Shown piece after piece: positions 7,177-15,430 of a DNA stretch of 24,816 nucleotides (within the stretch, counting starts at the first letter, position 1; every line of letters starts with the position of its first letter). A program made the translations under genes and the position numbers. Source of the DNA: an uncultured Pirellulaceae bacterium (GTDB taxonomy: Bacteria; Planctomycetota; Planctomycetia; Pirellulales; Pirellulaceae); contig CAMYKF010000144.1 of NCBI GenBank assembly GCA_947258905.1, forward strand, positions 1 to 24,816, read 5' to 3'. The notes beneath the pieces are model-generated. The model was not told the origin of the DNA. It did no database searches and was given only the letters and a program-made list of their open reading frames with translations.

Positions 7177-8160
7177 ATGCCAACATCTGCCAACTCGGGA
7201 ATAAGCCGCGTGAATGAGATACAGGCCCCTGATCTAGAGTCCTTGATCACCAGACTGGAAGCCAATATCTCGGCGGTCGTGTTGGGAAAACAGGAAGTGG
7301 CCCGGCAGTGTCTGGTGGCTTTGTTGTCCGGCGAGCATGTGCTGCTGGAGGATGTTCCAGGTGTTGGCAAGACGCTGATGGGCAAGGCCCTGTCCCGCAG
7401 CGTCGAGGGTGAATTCTGCCGACTGCAATTTACGCCCGACCTGCTGCCCAGCGATATTGTTGGCAGCAGTGTGTTCAACTCTCAGACCCAGGAGTTTGTG
7501 TTTCACCCAGGTCCGATATTCAGCAATTTCGTGCTGGCTGACGAAATTAACCGGGCGCCCCCGCGAACGCAAAGTGCCTTGCTGGAAGCCATGAGCGATG
7601 GCCAGGTCAGTGTGGATGGCACCACGCATCCGTTGCCACGCCCCTTTATGGTGATTGCCACGCAAAACCCGTTTGAGTTCGAGGGAACGTATGTGTTGCC
7701 CGAGAGCCAGCTGGACCGGTTTTTGCTGAGAATTACCATGGGCTATCCGGATCGGGAATACGAGCAGGAGATCCTGAACAGCCATCGCATGGGCGAGCCG
7801 GTTGAATCGCTGCAATCGGTGGTGGACCGGACCATGATCGAGCAAATGCAGGTGGCCGCACGCAACGTAAGTGTCGAGCCGGCGATCTCGCAATACCTGC
7901 TGGACGTGGTGCACGCTACGCGCGAGTCCAGTGAACTGGCCGTCGGGGTCAGCACACGCGGGCTGTTGCTGTGGAATCGCGCCGCTCAGGCGTCGGCCCT
8001 GATTGCCGGTCGCGATTACGTTGTGCCTGACGATGCCAAGGATCTGGCGTTGCCCGTACTGGCCCACCGCGTCATGTTGCAGTCGGTGGTACCCGGTGGT
8101 GACCGGTCGGCCTCGGAGTCGGTGATTCGGCAGATCATCGATACGGTGCCCGCGCCCTGA
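7177..8160 (+). CDS. MoxR family AAA+ ATPase
   Basis: This is a 327-residue protein of the usual MoxR length. Walker A is VPGVGKT at residues 60-66 in the context LLEDVPGVGKTLMGKAL. Walker B is FVLADEINRAPPRTQSALLEAM (residues 118-139). The sensor-1 region is VIATQNPFEFEGTYVLPESQLDRFLLR (159-185). A C-terminal helical lid follows, with STRGLLLWNRAAQASALIAGRDYVVPDD. MoxR ATPases act as chaperone-like machines that remodel or activate partner proteins, often with DUF58 and von Willebrand-type partners. The next gene is DUF58 (start 20 bases after this stop), then a TgpA-type transglutaminase, which is the standard cluster. The ATG at 7177 is used, although a GTG at 7210 has a slightly better purine-rich upstream region. 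Confidence 0.95.
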   Translation: MPTSANSGISRVNEIQAPDLESLITRLEANISAVVLGKQEVARQCLVALLSGEHVLLEDVPGVGKTLMGKALSRSVEGEFCRLQFTPDLLPSDIVGSSVFNSQTQEFVFHPGPIFSNFVLADEINRAPPRTQSALLEAMSDGQVSVDGTTHPLPRPFMVIATQNPFEFEGTYVLPESQLDRFLLRITMGYPDREYEQEILNSHRMGEPVESLQSVVDRTMIEQMQVAARNVSVEPAISQYLLDVVHATRESSELAVGVSTRGLLLWNRAAQASALIAGRDYVVPDDAKDLALPVLAHRVMLQSVVPGGDRSASESVIRQIIDTVPAP

Positions 8161-8179
8161 CGCTGCTGATGATCGAGAC

Positions 8180-9385
8180 ATGAGTTACCCGCGTCGACAT
8201 ACCAGAATCACTTACGAAGGCCTGTCCTTTCTGGCCATTCTCGCCTTCATCGTGCTCGGTTCGATCATGCGGCAAATCAACCTGCTCGTTCTGCTGTCCG
8301 GATTAATGATCGCGCCGTTCTTTTTCAACTGGCGGATCTCCGCCAAGATGATGGAGCGGTTGCGTTTCCAGCGTGTGTTTCCTGATAGCGTGTTTGCCGG
8401 CAAACCGTTTACGGTGTTTTGGGAAGTCCACAACGATCGCCATTCGATGGCCACCTGGGGATTGCGGATCACGGACCGACTGAGAGATCATTCGAACGCA
8501 GGCAAGGCGGCCGACAAGGTCATGCTGGTGGTGCCTCCGGTGAGACCCGGGGACGTGTCCCAGGGCAACTATCGCTGTCTGTTGCCGCAACGCGGGATTT
8601 ACCAGCTGGGGCCCGCCACGGCCAGTTCTGCTTTCCCGGTCGGTTTGATTCGCACCCGGGTCAAACTCCCCGAACCCGAACAGCTGGTGGTGGCACCGCC
8701 CCTGGGCCGGTTGACCCAATCCTGGCAACGCATGACGCGTTCATGGTTTGAGGGCGAGGAATCCCATCAACGGCGACGCGGCACGGCGGACGAGGAGATT
8801 TTTGCGATTCGTCCGTGGCAACCCGGCGACAACAAGCGACTGGTGCACTGGCGCAGTTCCGCCAAACGCAACGAGATTCATGTCAAGCAGTTTGACCAGC
8901 GAACCGACCGTCAATTCGCTGTGGCACTCGACCTGTTTGAAGTCGAGAACATGGAAGAGCTCGTCGAGGAAGCGGTCAGCATGCTGGCGACGATTTTGAA
9001 TGCCATGCCGGCCGCCCAACCCATGGAGGCCGTGGGCGTGTTTGGCGACGAGCATCTTGTGCGGACCGGTCGCGTTTCGCGTCATGCGACGGGCGAATTC
9101 ATGAAGCTGTTGGCCACGATTGGCCCGTCGGGCGACACCGGTATCCTGCCGGGACTGCTGGAAATGTCCACGCATCTGCCGGCCACTACGACGACCGTCG
9201 TCATCAGTACGCGATCGGCTGGCCAGGCAACTGAGGAGCAGACCATGTCGCTGCCTGCCCGGGTCACCTGGCTGGAAGTGGGAACGCCCGAGTGCCGCAG
9301 TTATTTTCTGCCCGCTGACAACACGTCATCGGATTTTGTGTTGCGGACACTGGGACAGCAGACAGGGGCGCTGGCCAATGGCTAA
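8180..9385 (+). CDS. DUF58 domain protein
   Basis: This is a 401-residue protein. Two hydrophobic segments (about residues 13-31 and 33-50) anchor it in the membrane, and the rest is probably cytoplasmic or peripheral. The DUF58 signature is complete at residues 205-237: EEIFAIRPWQPGDNKRLVHW followed by RSSAKRNEIHVKQF. After it comes a region resembling a von Willebrand type A fold (FAVALDLFEVENMEEL). DUF58 proteins pair with MoxR ATPases, and a role in assembling or regulating envelope proteins is suspected but not proven. The stop overlaps the next gene's start by eight bases (9378-9385), implying translational coupling with the transglutaminase. Confidence 0.93.
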   Translation: MSYPRRHTRITYEGLSFLAILAFIVLGSIMRQINLLVLLSGLMIAPFFFNWRISAKMMERLRFQRVFPDSVFAGKPFTVFWEVHNDRHSMATWGLRITDRLRDHSNAGKAADKVMLVVPPVRPGDVSQGNYRCLLPQRGIYQLGPATASSAFPVGLIRTRVKLPEPEQLVVAPPLGRLTQSWQRMTRSWFEGEESHQRRRGTADEEIFAIRPWQPGDNKRLVHWRSSAKRNEIHVKQFDQRTDRQFAVALDLFEVENMEELVEEAVSMLATILNAMPAAQPMEAVGVFGDEHLVRTGRVSRHATGEFMKLLATIGPSGDTGILPGLLEMSTHLPATTTTVVISTRSAGQATEEQTMSLPARVTWLEVGTPECRSYFLPADNTSSDFVLRTLGQQTGALANG

Positions 9386-11828
9386 CCTCGATCGATTGCT
9401 GCAAGTCCTGATTGTTGTAACGGTTTGTCTCAGCGGCTTGTTGCTGGGTATGGGGCAGGGGGATTTTGAGCCGTTTCTGATCGCCATCGTTGGCGCCGGG
9501 TCGGCGCTGTTGCTGGTGGACATTCTCAACTGGTTCCGCCTGCCGCAATGGCTGGCCAACATTCTGGCCATCATCGTTACGTTGATAACCGTGTTGTCAT
9601 TCTTTTTCACCGGTGACAGTGTGCGCCAGTTGCTGGGTGTCGGCAAGCTGCTGGTTTACCTGCAAACGATCCTGCTGTTCCAGCGAAAAAGTGCCCGCGT
9701 GTACTGGCAGGTGTTGGTGCTGAGTCTGTTGCAGATCGTGGTGGGAGCCGTTTTCAATCTGGGATTCGAGGGTGGTGTCCTGTTCATCGTCTATATGCTG
9801 GTTGCCGGGTTCACCATGATGTTGCTGCATCTGTACCAGGATCGCCAGTTAATCGAGCAGCGTAACCGTGACTGGTTACGCCACGCGGCCCGCACCAAAA
9901 AACACGGTTCGATGGGCACGCGGCCGGTTGCCCTGGCCCAATCGGCACCGCTGCGTCGCAGCCTGATGCGTCGCATGCTGGGCCATTTTGGAGTCATGGG
10001 TTTTGGCGCATTGCTGTTTGCCATTTTCCTGTTTTACTTTCTGCCCCGTGAACACTCCTCCTGGTCGGGGCCGCGGGAAACACCCATGAAAGTGACGGGG
10101 TTTGCCAAAAAGGTCGATCTCAACCATGGCTCGATCATTCTGTTGTCGACACGGCTGGAAATGACCGTGCGTTACATCAACCCGACCACCGGCGGACTGC
10201 ACCAGACGGCTTCACAGCCGTATTTGCGCGGCATGGCGCTGAGCAATCTGAAAGTCGACGACAATGTAACCACGTGGGTGGCTCCGCCCTACCAGATCTT
10301 CAATTCCGATTTCCGGGCGATTCGCCGTGGCAATTCCGGTAACAAGCTGCTGCAGGAAATCGTGCTCGAGCCAACGGATGACCCGCTGTTGTATACCGCC
10401 ATGCCGCCCTCGTTGCCTCCGTCGGAATTGCAATTGACCCAACTCGATTACGAATGGTGCTGGCCGCTGGGTGCGCTGACCCGGCAGCGTTCGTCCGAGA
10501 ACATTGCGGTCACGCATTTTCGCTACAGGCTGGAAGTGCCGGTGTTACCCAACGGCGATTTTTTTGAATCGTGGCCCTATGCTCCGCGCAGCCGCGCCGT
10601 GCCGCTGACCGCCGACGGTGATCCGGGCATCTACAAATGGCTCACGTATCTGGATCCCGCACGATATCCAACGCTGGTCAGTACCAGCCGGCAAATCGTT
10701 GCCGATTCCGGTTCGAGCAGCCATCTGGTGCAGGCCCGGCAGATGGAGGAATACTTGCAGGACGAATCGCGATTCAGCTACCTGCTGGACTTCCGCAATG
10801 TAGACCGCAATCCGGACATCGATTCCGTGGAGGATTTCTTTGCCAACTTTCGCTCCGGTCATTGCGAGTACTTCGCGTCGGCGTTGACCTTGATGTTGCG
10901 TAGTCAGGGTATTCCGGCTCGCATGGTGGTCGGGTTTCGCGGTGGCGACGTCAATGAGTTCGGAGGCCATCTGGATGTAGAGGCCCGTCACGCGCACGCA
11001 TGGGTAGAGGCGTACATCCGTCCGCAGGACTGTACCGAAGCGATGCGTGAATCACGTCAGGCTGGACGGCTGGGTGCGTGGCTGAGGCTGGACCCCACAC
11101 CCGCGGTGGACCTGGACAGTGACCTGCTGGCCAACGCCGATGATGCGTTGGGATTCGCCAAGAGCCTGTGGCGTGATTATGTGCTGGGATTGCAGGACGA
11201 GCGGCGCGGAGCCGTTGTGGCAACCGGCGGATTCAAACTGGCTGGCATGCTCAGATTTCTCGATCTGGATTTTTGGCAACAATCGTTCAAGGACTTTGGC
11301 GAAACCATTCGCGAGCCCGGCGGCTGGAAAAAATACCTGCCCGTGCTGGGGCCACCGTTGCTGGTCGTATTGGGTGTCGTGGCCTGGTTCCTGTGGCGAC
11401 GCAGCAGGACCGTGCGACCGCAACGCAAGGGTGCGAGGCAGCCGGTGAAAGCCGGATGGTTGCGCAGAAGTCTGGCGCGGGCAGTAGCCACGGTCTCGCC
11501 GACCCTCGGACAGTGGATCGCGCCGCCGGCCTCCGCGGCCGTCGAAGTGCCGTTTTACCGGCGACTTACCCGATTGCTGGACAAAGCGGGCTATCACCGC
11601 ACACCGAGTCAGACGCAGCGCGAATTCGCCGCAGCCGTGTCGCAGCAAAGCGACGCCGCTGATGCCGGCAGCCAGATCGGTGCCCTGACAAAAACCATCA
11701 CCGATTTCTACTATCTGGTACGCTTTGGCCGACGCCCGCTGGACGAACAGGAAATGGAAACCGTCAACTCGGCCCTGTCGGAACTGGAATCGCAACTCGC
11801 GACTACCCGCCCGGCCGAACCGGCATAG
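9378..11828 (+). CDS. TgpA-type membrane transglutaminase-like protein (DUF3488/DUF4129)
   Basis: This is an 816-residue protein. The N-terminal 230 residues carry about six membrane helices, including LLQVLIVVTVCLSGLLLGMG and MGFGALLFAIFLFYFLP, matching the DUF3488/TgpA_N region. A periplasmic transglutaminase core follows, with a complete Cys-His-Asp triad: Cys496 in SGHCEYFASAL, His540 in ARHAHAWVEAY and Asp572 in WLRLDPTP. A last helix (LGPPLLVVLGVVAWFLW) precedes a C-terminal DUF4129-like segment (FYRRLTRLLDKAGYHRTPSQ). Such proteins are thought to act on envelope proteins or peptides; TgpA is important for viability in Pseudomonas. The start at 9378 overlaps the DUF58 stop and begins directly with the first helix. 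The in-frame extension back to 9120 lies inside DUF58 and is rejected. Confidence 0.94.
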   Translation: MANLDRLLQVLIVVTVCLSGLLLGMGQGDFEPFLIAIVGAGSALLLVDILNWFRLPQWLANILAIIVTLITVLSFFFTGDSVRQLLGVGKLLVYLQTILLFQRKSARVYWQVLVLSLLQIVVGAVFNLGFEGGVLFIVYMLVAGFTMMLLHLYQDRQLIEQRNRDWLRHAARTKKHGSMGTRPVALAQSAPLRRSLMRRMLGHFGVMGFGALLFAIFLFYFLPREHSSWSGPRETPMKVTGFAKKVDLNHGSIILLSTRLEMTVRYINPTTGGLHQTASQPYLRGMALSNLKVDDNVTTWVAPPYQIFNSDFRAIRRGNSGNKLLQEIVLEPTDDPLLYTAMPPSLPPSELQLTQLDYEWCWPLGALTRQRSSENIAVTHFRYRLEVPVLPNGDFFESWPYAPRSRAVPLTADGDPGIYKWLTYLDPARYPTLVSTSRQIVADSGSSSHLVQARQMEEYLQDESRFSYLLDFRNVDRNPDIDSVEDFFANFRSGHCEYFASALTLMLRSQGIPARMVVGFRGGDVNEFGGHLDVEARHAHAWVEAYIRPQDCTEAMRESRQAGRLGAWLRLDPTPAVDLDSDLLANADDALGFAKSLWRDYVLGLQDERRGAVVATGGFKLAGMLRFLDLDFWQQSFKDFGETIREPGGWKKYLPVLGPPLLVVLGVVAWFLWRRSRTVRPQRKGARQPVKAGWLRRSLARAVATVSPTLGQWIAPPASAAVEVPFYRRLTRLLDKAGYHRTPSQTQREFAAAVSQQSDAADAGSQIGALTKTITDFYYLVRFGRRPLDEQEMETVNSALSELESQLATTRPAEPA

Positions 11829-11893
11829 CACTTTGCCATGGCTCCGGATACGATAGCCACGTTTTTAGTTGTGCGATCCCGGTACAGGCAGGC

Positions 11894-12916
11894 ATGAAAA
11901 TTGGAATTGTGGGATATCAGGGTTCGGGGAAAACCACCCTGTTTCAGTGGTTAACGGGTGTCGAGCCGGATTTGTCGCTGGCTCATACCGGCCAGGCGGC
12001 GGCGGCCATTGTGCCCGACCCGCGTGTGCAGCAGCTGGTCGAAATCTATCAGCCCAAAAAAGTCACCGAAGCCTCGCTCAATCTGGTCGACACACCCGGC
12101 CTCAGTCGCGATCACGAAGGCTCGGCCGGCAAACTGGCCTTGATTCGCGAGGCCGGTTGTCTGGCCATCGTCGTGGGAGCGTTCTCCGGCGCCGACGTCC
12201 AGCAGGACCTGCAGTCGTTCGAGGAAGACCTGTTGCTGGCCGATCTGGAACTCGTCAATGGTCGAGTGGAAAAGCTCCGCGAGTCAGTCAAGCGGCCGCG
12301 ACCCAATCGCGAAAAGGAACTGGCGGAACTGGAAACGCTGGAAGTCGTGCTGAAGGAACTCGAAGCCGGCAAGCCACTGCACGAAATCGATTTGAACGAG
12401 GAACAAACGCGGGCCATCAAGTCCTTTCAGTTGCTGACCCAAAAACCCCGTATCATCATCGTCAATATTTCCGACGACGAACCGCCCGGCAGCGACCCGG
12501 TTCCCGGCCATTCGGCGCCCGTGCGGCGATTTCCGGTCACCCTGCAACATGACTTGTCACAAATGGACGAGGCGGAGCGCAAGGAATTCTGCGAAGAGAT
12601 GGGAGTATCAGGGATCGATCGGGGAGAAATCCTCCGCGCGCTGATGGAGGCCTCCGGGCAAATGCTGTTCTTTACCGCAGCCGAGAAGGAAGTTCGCACG
12701 TGGATGATTCCCAAGGGGGCAACAGCTGAAGACGCGGCTGGTTCCATCCACACCGATTTGGCCCGCGGATTCGTCCGTGCCGAACGCATGACTTGCGACG
12801 ACCTGTTTCGCGTAGGTAGCGAGCGCGAAATCAAGGCGCAAAACCTGATGAGCAAGGAACCGCGGAACTACGTCGTGCAGGATGGAGATATCCTGCATAT
12901 CCTGGCCAGCACGTAG
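11894..12916 (+). CDS. Divergent YchF/OBG-family GTPase with TGS domain
   Basis: This is a 340-residue protein, slightly shorter than E. coli YchF. The P-loop is GYQGSGKTT (residues 7-15) instead of the usual GLPNVGKST, and switch II is VDTPGLSRDHEG (65-76). A helical segment rich in Glu/Lys/Leu (105-180) matches the YchF coiled-coil insertion. The base-recognition motif position reads NISD (191-194), where YchF has NxxE. The C-terminal domain (258-338: TAAEKEVRTWMIPKGATAED, AAGSIHTDLARGFVRAE, VVQDGDILHI) is a clear YchF TGS domain. YchF proteins bind ribosomes and hydrolyse ATP or GTP. With altered nucleotide motifs this is probably a paralogue rather than the housekeeping copy. It follows the transglutaminase by 65 bases and converges on coaB only 24 bases away. 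Confidence 0.88.
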   Translation: MKIGIVGYQGSGKTTLFQWLTGVEPDLSLAHTGQAAAAIVPDPRVQQLVEIYQPKKVTEASLNLVDTPGLSRDHEGSAGKLALIREAGCLAIVVGAFSGADVQQDLQSFEEDLLLADLELVNGRVEKLRESVKRPRPNREKELAELETLEVVLKELEAGKPLHEIDLNEEQTRAIKSFQLLTQKPRIIIVNISDDEPPGSDPVPGHSAPVRRFPVTLQHDLSQMDEAERKEFCEEMGVSGIDRGEILRALMEASGQMLFFTAAEKEVRTWMIPKGATAEDAAGSIHTDLARGFVRAERMTCDDLFRVGSEREIKAQNLMSKEPRNYVVQDGDILHILAST

Positions 12917-12940
12917 AGGTTCGAGGTCGAAGTTCGCAGG

Positions 12941-13597
12941 TCACTCTTCGCGAGACACGGCGATCCGCGTTTCGATCAGTCGTTTCTGGATCTCCAGAAA
13001 GATTGCACCGCCGACCACTGACTTGGGGCCGCCAAAGTTCGCCACGATCTCGCCGGCCCGATCCACAATATCCACGGTGTTGGTCGACGAGCTCATGGCC
13101 TCCGGACCATTGACGACCACCAGATCGCAGCACTTTTTCTCCAGCTTGGTCACGGCGCGAAAATGCGCGTCTTCGGTTTCCAGTGCAAACCCGACGACCC
13201 ACTGATCGGGCCGTTTTTGCTGGCCCAGCGTGGCCACGATGTCGGGAGTTTGAATCAATTGCAGGGTGATGGGCTGGCCGGTTTTTTTGATTTTGTGATC
13301 AGAGACGGTCGTGGGCTGGTAATCACAGGGCGCGGCGACGCCGATCATACCGTCGCTGGAATCAAATTCCCGCAGACACGCGTCCAGCATTTCGCTGGTG
13401 GTTATGACCGGGATCACGCGGGCCTCCGGCGGATAATGAATCGACACCGGGCCGGAGACAATGGTTACGTCGTGACCGGCTTTGACAGCTGCGCGGGCAA
13501 TCCAGCGTCCCATTTCGCCGCTGGATGCATTGGAGATAAATCGCACCGGATCCAGGTACTGCCTCGTGGGTCCGGAAGTGATGAGTATTTTTGCCAT
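12941..13597 (-). CDS. coaB: Phosphopantothenate-cysteine ligase (CoaB)
   Basis: This is a 218-residue stand-alone CoaB domain. It joins 4'-phosphopantothenate to cysteine using a nucleotide triphosphate, a step of coenzyme A synthesis. Seen directly: the N-terminal ILITSGPTRQYLDPVRFISN, the conserved SNASSGEMG (residues 22-30), the VAAPCDYQP segment (87-95) and the HKIKK lysine cluster (101-105) that contributes to catalysis in this family. The ending FGGPKSVVGGAIFLEIQKRL is also typical. In most bacteria CoaB is fused behind CoaC. Here it is a separate gene that starts 48 bases after the coaC stop on the same strand, so the two are surely co-transcribed. No good ribosome site is obvious before the ATG at 13597. 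Confidence 0.94.
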   Translation of the reverse strand: MAKILITSGPTRQYLDPVRFISNASSGEMGRWIARAAVKAGHDVTIVSGPVSIHYPPEARVIPVITTSEMLDACLREFDSSDGMIGVAAPCDYQPTTVSDHKIKKTGQPITLQLIQTPDIVATLGQQKRPDQWVVGFALETEDAHFRAVTKLEKKCCDLVVVNGPEAMSSSTNTVDIVDRAGEIVANFGGPKSVVGGAIFLEIQKRLIETRIAVSREE

Positions 13598-13645
13598 GAA
13601 CGCCGGGGTGAAGGCTTGAAGTGGAGTGATACGCGGGGAGGGTGA

Positions 13646-14203
13646 TCAGGAGGCTGCCTGGGGATTCAGGATCGACGTGATTGCGTCGAACAACTCATCG
13701 GGTTCTGCCATGCGGCCGGGTCCCTGTACTCGACAACTCAGCCAGCCATCGTTGGGACCCACCAGTTGCACGCCGTCGTTGCGGAGCAGGTCGACGTTAC
13801 GTTGCACGGCGGCCTTTTCCCACATTTCGTTATTCATCGCCGGAGCCATGATAACCGGTCCGGTGAAACACAGGTATAGCGAGGCCAGCAGACTGTTGGC
13901 CAGGCCGCCGGCCGCCTTGCCCAGAAAACCAGCGGTTGCCGGAGCCACGCACAGCAGGTCGCTGCTGCGGGCCAGTTCGATGTGCGGACCCAGCGGATGT
14001 TCGTCCTGGCCCTCGAAAATGCCCGAGTACACCGGACGTCCTGTCAGCGCGGCAAACGTGGCCTTGCCAATAAACTCCTGGGCACTGCGTGTCATGACAA
14101 CGCGCACGCCATAACCGGACTGCACCAGCCGACTGACGAGATACGCCGATTTGTAGGCGGCGATCCCTCCACTAACTCCGACAATAACTTCTTGATCAGG
14201 CAT
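13646..14203 (-). CDS. coaC: Phosphopantothenoylcysteine decarboxylase (CoaC)
   Basis: This is a 185-residue flavoprotein of the HFCD family that decarboxylates 4'-phosphopantothenoylcysteine, the step after CoaB. All key motifs are present: VGVSGGIAAYKSAYLV at the start for FMN binding, the catalytic His74 in GPHIELARSSD, PAMN with Asn124, and the substrate-clamp Cys157 in WLSCRVQGPGRM. It is upstream of coaB in the same transcript, so the usual CoaC-then-CoaB domain order is kept as two genes. In many bacteria coaBC lies directly after rpoZ. Here rpoZ is 3 kb away, separated by a restriction-modification operon on the opposite strand. coaC therefore needs its own promoter in the 171-base divergent spacer 14204-14374. 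Confidence 0.95.
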   Translation of the reverse strand: MPDQEVIVGVSGGIAAYKSAYLVSRLVQSGYGVRVVMTRSAQEFIGKATFAALTGRPVYSGIFEGQDEHPLGPHIELARSSDLLCVAPATAGFLGKAAGGLANSLLASLYLCFTGPVIMAPAMNNEMWEKAAVQRNVDLLRNDGVQLVGPNDGWLSCRVQGPGRMAEPDELFDAITSILNPQAAS

Positions 14204-14374
14204 GCACCAATTTTACTTGAAAAGCCCGCTTGGTAGAACGCACGTAGCATTTCAACCAGTAAGGGCGGGCTGGACAGTTTTTCGGTGGCCCCCATTCCAT
14301 GACGATTAGCGACCCGGCCCGCAGGCGAGCGACTGCCAATTCTCAATGTTGCCGCAGTCTGTCATATTGTAGCG
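14204..14374. promoter_or_regulatory. Divergent spacer between coaC and the methyltransferase gene
   Basis: This 171-base spacer must hold promoters for coaCB (leftward) and for the restriction-modification operon (rightward). AGCCCGC (14223-14229) and GCGGGCT (14265-14271) form an inverted repeat that could be an operator or a hairpin. I could not recognise a convincing -35/-10 pair for either direction. The methyltransferase ATG also lacks a Shine-Dalgarno sequence. Confidence 0.4.
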
Positions 14375-15430
14375 ATGCCAGTTCCAGCTTTTCGCTTTAT
14401 TGATCTGTTCGCCGGCATTGGCGGATTTCGCAGGGCATTTGATCAGGCCGGTGGACAGTGCGTGTTTACCAGCGAGTGGGACAAGTACTCGCAGCAGACC
14501 TACGGTGCCAATTACACCGAGCCCGAGGGGCATCGTTACGCGGGGGATATCACCCAGGTCGAATGCGACGAGGTGCCGCCGCACGATTTGTTGCTGGCCG
14601 GTTTTCCCTGTCAGCCCTTCTCCATCGCGGGAGTCAGCAAGAAAAATGCCCTGGGCAGGCAACACGGTTTTCGCTGCGAATCCCAGGGAACTCTGTTTTT
14701 TGATATAGCGCGGCTGATCGAGCATCACCGGCCGCGGGCATTTCTGCTTGAGAATGTCAAAAATCTGATGAGCCACGATCGCGGCCGCACCTTTCGTGTC
14801 ATTCGGGAAACCCTGGAAAGCGACCTCGGTTATCACATTTCCTGCCGCGTCATCAATGCGAGGAGTTTTGTACCACAGCACCGCGAGCGGATCTTCATTG
14901 CGGGATTTCGCGAGCCGGTTGATTTCTCGCTGGATGATATCGAGATCCCCGATCCGGCGACGGGCCCTCGGCTGGCTACAGTGCTGCATCCGGAAGATGG
15001 TAGCGAGCCGGCGGACGGGCACTTTACGAATGAGCGCGGCCGTGTCTCCGACAAATACAAGTTGTCGGATAAATTGTGGCAATACTTGCAGGACTACGCC
15101 GAGAAACACCGACGCAAGGGAAACGGATTCGGATTCGGACTGGTTGGTCCCGACGATGTGGCGCGGACCCTCTCGGCACGTTACTACAAGGACGGATCGG
15201 AGATTCTTGTGTCCCGCGGTCGTGGCAGGAATCCGCGACGCCTGACACCCCGCGAGTGCGCCCGCTTAATGGGTTTCGAACGCCCCGGCGAATCGCGTTT
15301 TCGCATCCCGGTCTCCGACACGCAGGCTTATCGTCAGTTTGGCAATGCTGTGGTGGTACCGGTGGTGGCGGCCATCGCCTGTGGCATGGTGCCGGTTCTT
15401 ACGGTGCAAACCGTGTCGTCAGGTGCCTGA
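14375..15430 (+). CDS. dcm: DNA (cytosine-5)-methyltransferase, Dcm/M.EcoRII type (predicted CCWGG)
   Basis: This is a 351-residue C5-cytosine methyltransferase. The motifs run in order: I FIDLFAGIGGF (residues 8-18), IV GFPCQPFS with catalytic Cys79, VI ENV (126-128), VIII QHRERIF (168-174), IX RLTPRECARLMGF (289-301) and X AYRQFGNAVVVPV (318-330). The target-recognition region between VIII and IX (LWQYLQDYAEKHRRKGNGFG, then ARTLSARYYKDGSEILV) closely matches E. coli Dcm and M.EcoRII, predicting modification of the inner C of CCWGG. The protein protects host DNA from the endonuclease two genes downstream. It is shorter than E. coli Dcm (472 aa), lacking the long N-terminal extension. The ATG at 14375 sits right before motif I, without a clear ribosome site. 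The stop overlaps the vsr start by one base. Confidence 0.96.
   Translation: MPVPAFRFIDLFAGIGGFRRAFDQAGGQCVFTSEWDKYSQQTYGANYTEPEGHRYAGDITQVECDEVPPHDLLLAGFPCQPFSIAGVSKKNALGRQHGFRCESQGTLFFDIARLIEHHRPRAFLLENVKNLMSHDRGRTFRVIRETLESDLGYHISCRVINARSFVPQHRERIFIAGFREPVDFSLDDIEIPDPATGPRLATVLHPEDGSEPADGHFTNERGRVSDKYKLSDKLWQYLQDYAEKHRRKGNGFGFGLVGPDDVARTLSARYYKDGSEILVSRGRGRNPRRLTPRECARLMGFERPGESRFRIPVSDTQAYRQFGNAVVVPVVAAIACGMVPVLTVQTVSSGA

Noticed and set aside
9120..9377. 86-residue N-terminal extension of the transglutaminase
   Set aside because: It lies entirely inside the DUF58 gene in another frame; the ATG at 9378 starts directly before the first membrane helix.
11869..12552. 227-residue plus-strand frame overlapping the YchF-like gene
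   Set aside because: It is a shifted-frame shadow, rich in Arg/Gly/Ser, with no motif, while the overlapping frame has clear P-loop and TGS motifs.
14306..15109. 267-residue minus-strand frame opposite the methyltransferase gene
   Set aside because: It is antisense to conserved C5-methyltransferase motifs and has no family features of its own.
15076..15429. 118-residue N-terminal extension of Vsr
   Set aside because: It overlaps the methyltransferase recognition region in another frame; the protein from 15430 has the normal Vsr length and residue numbering.
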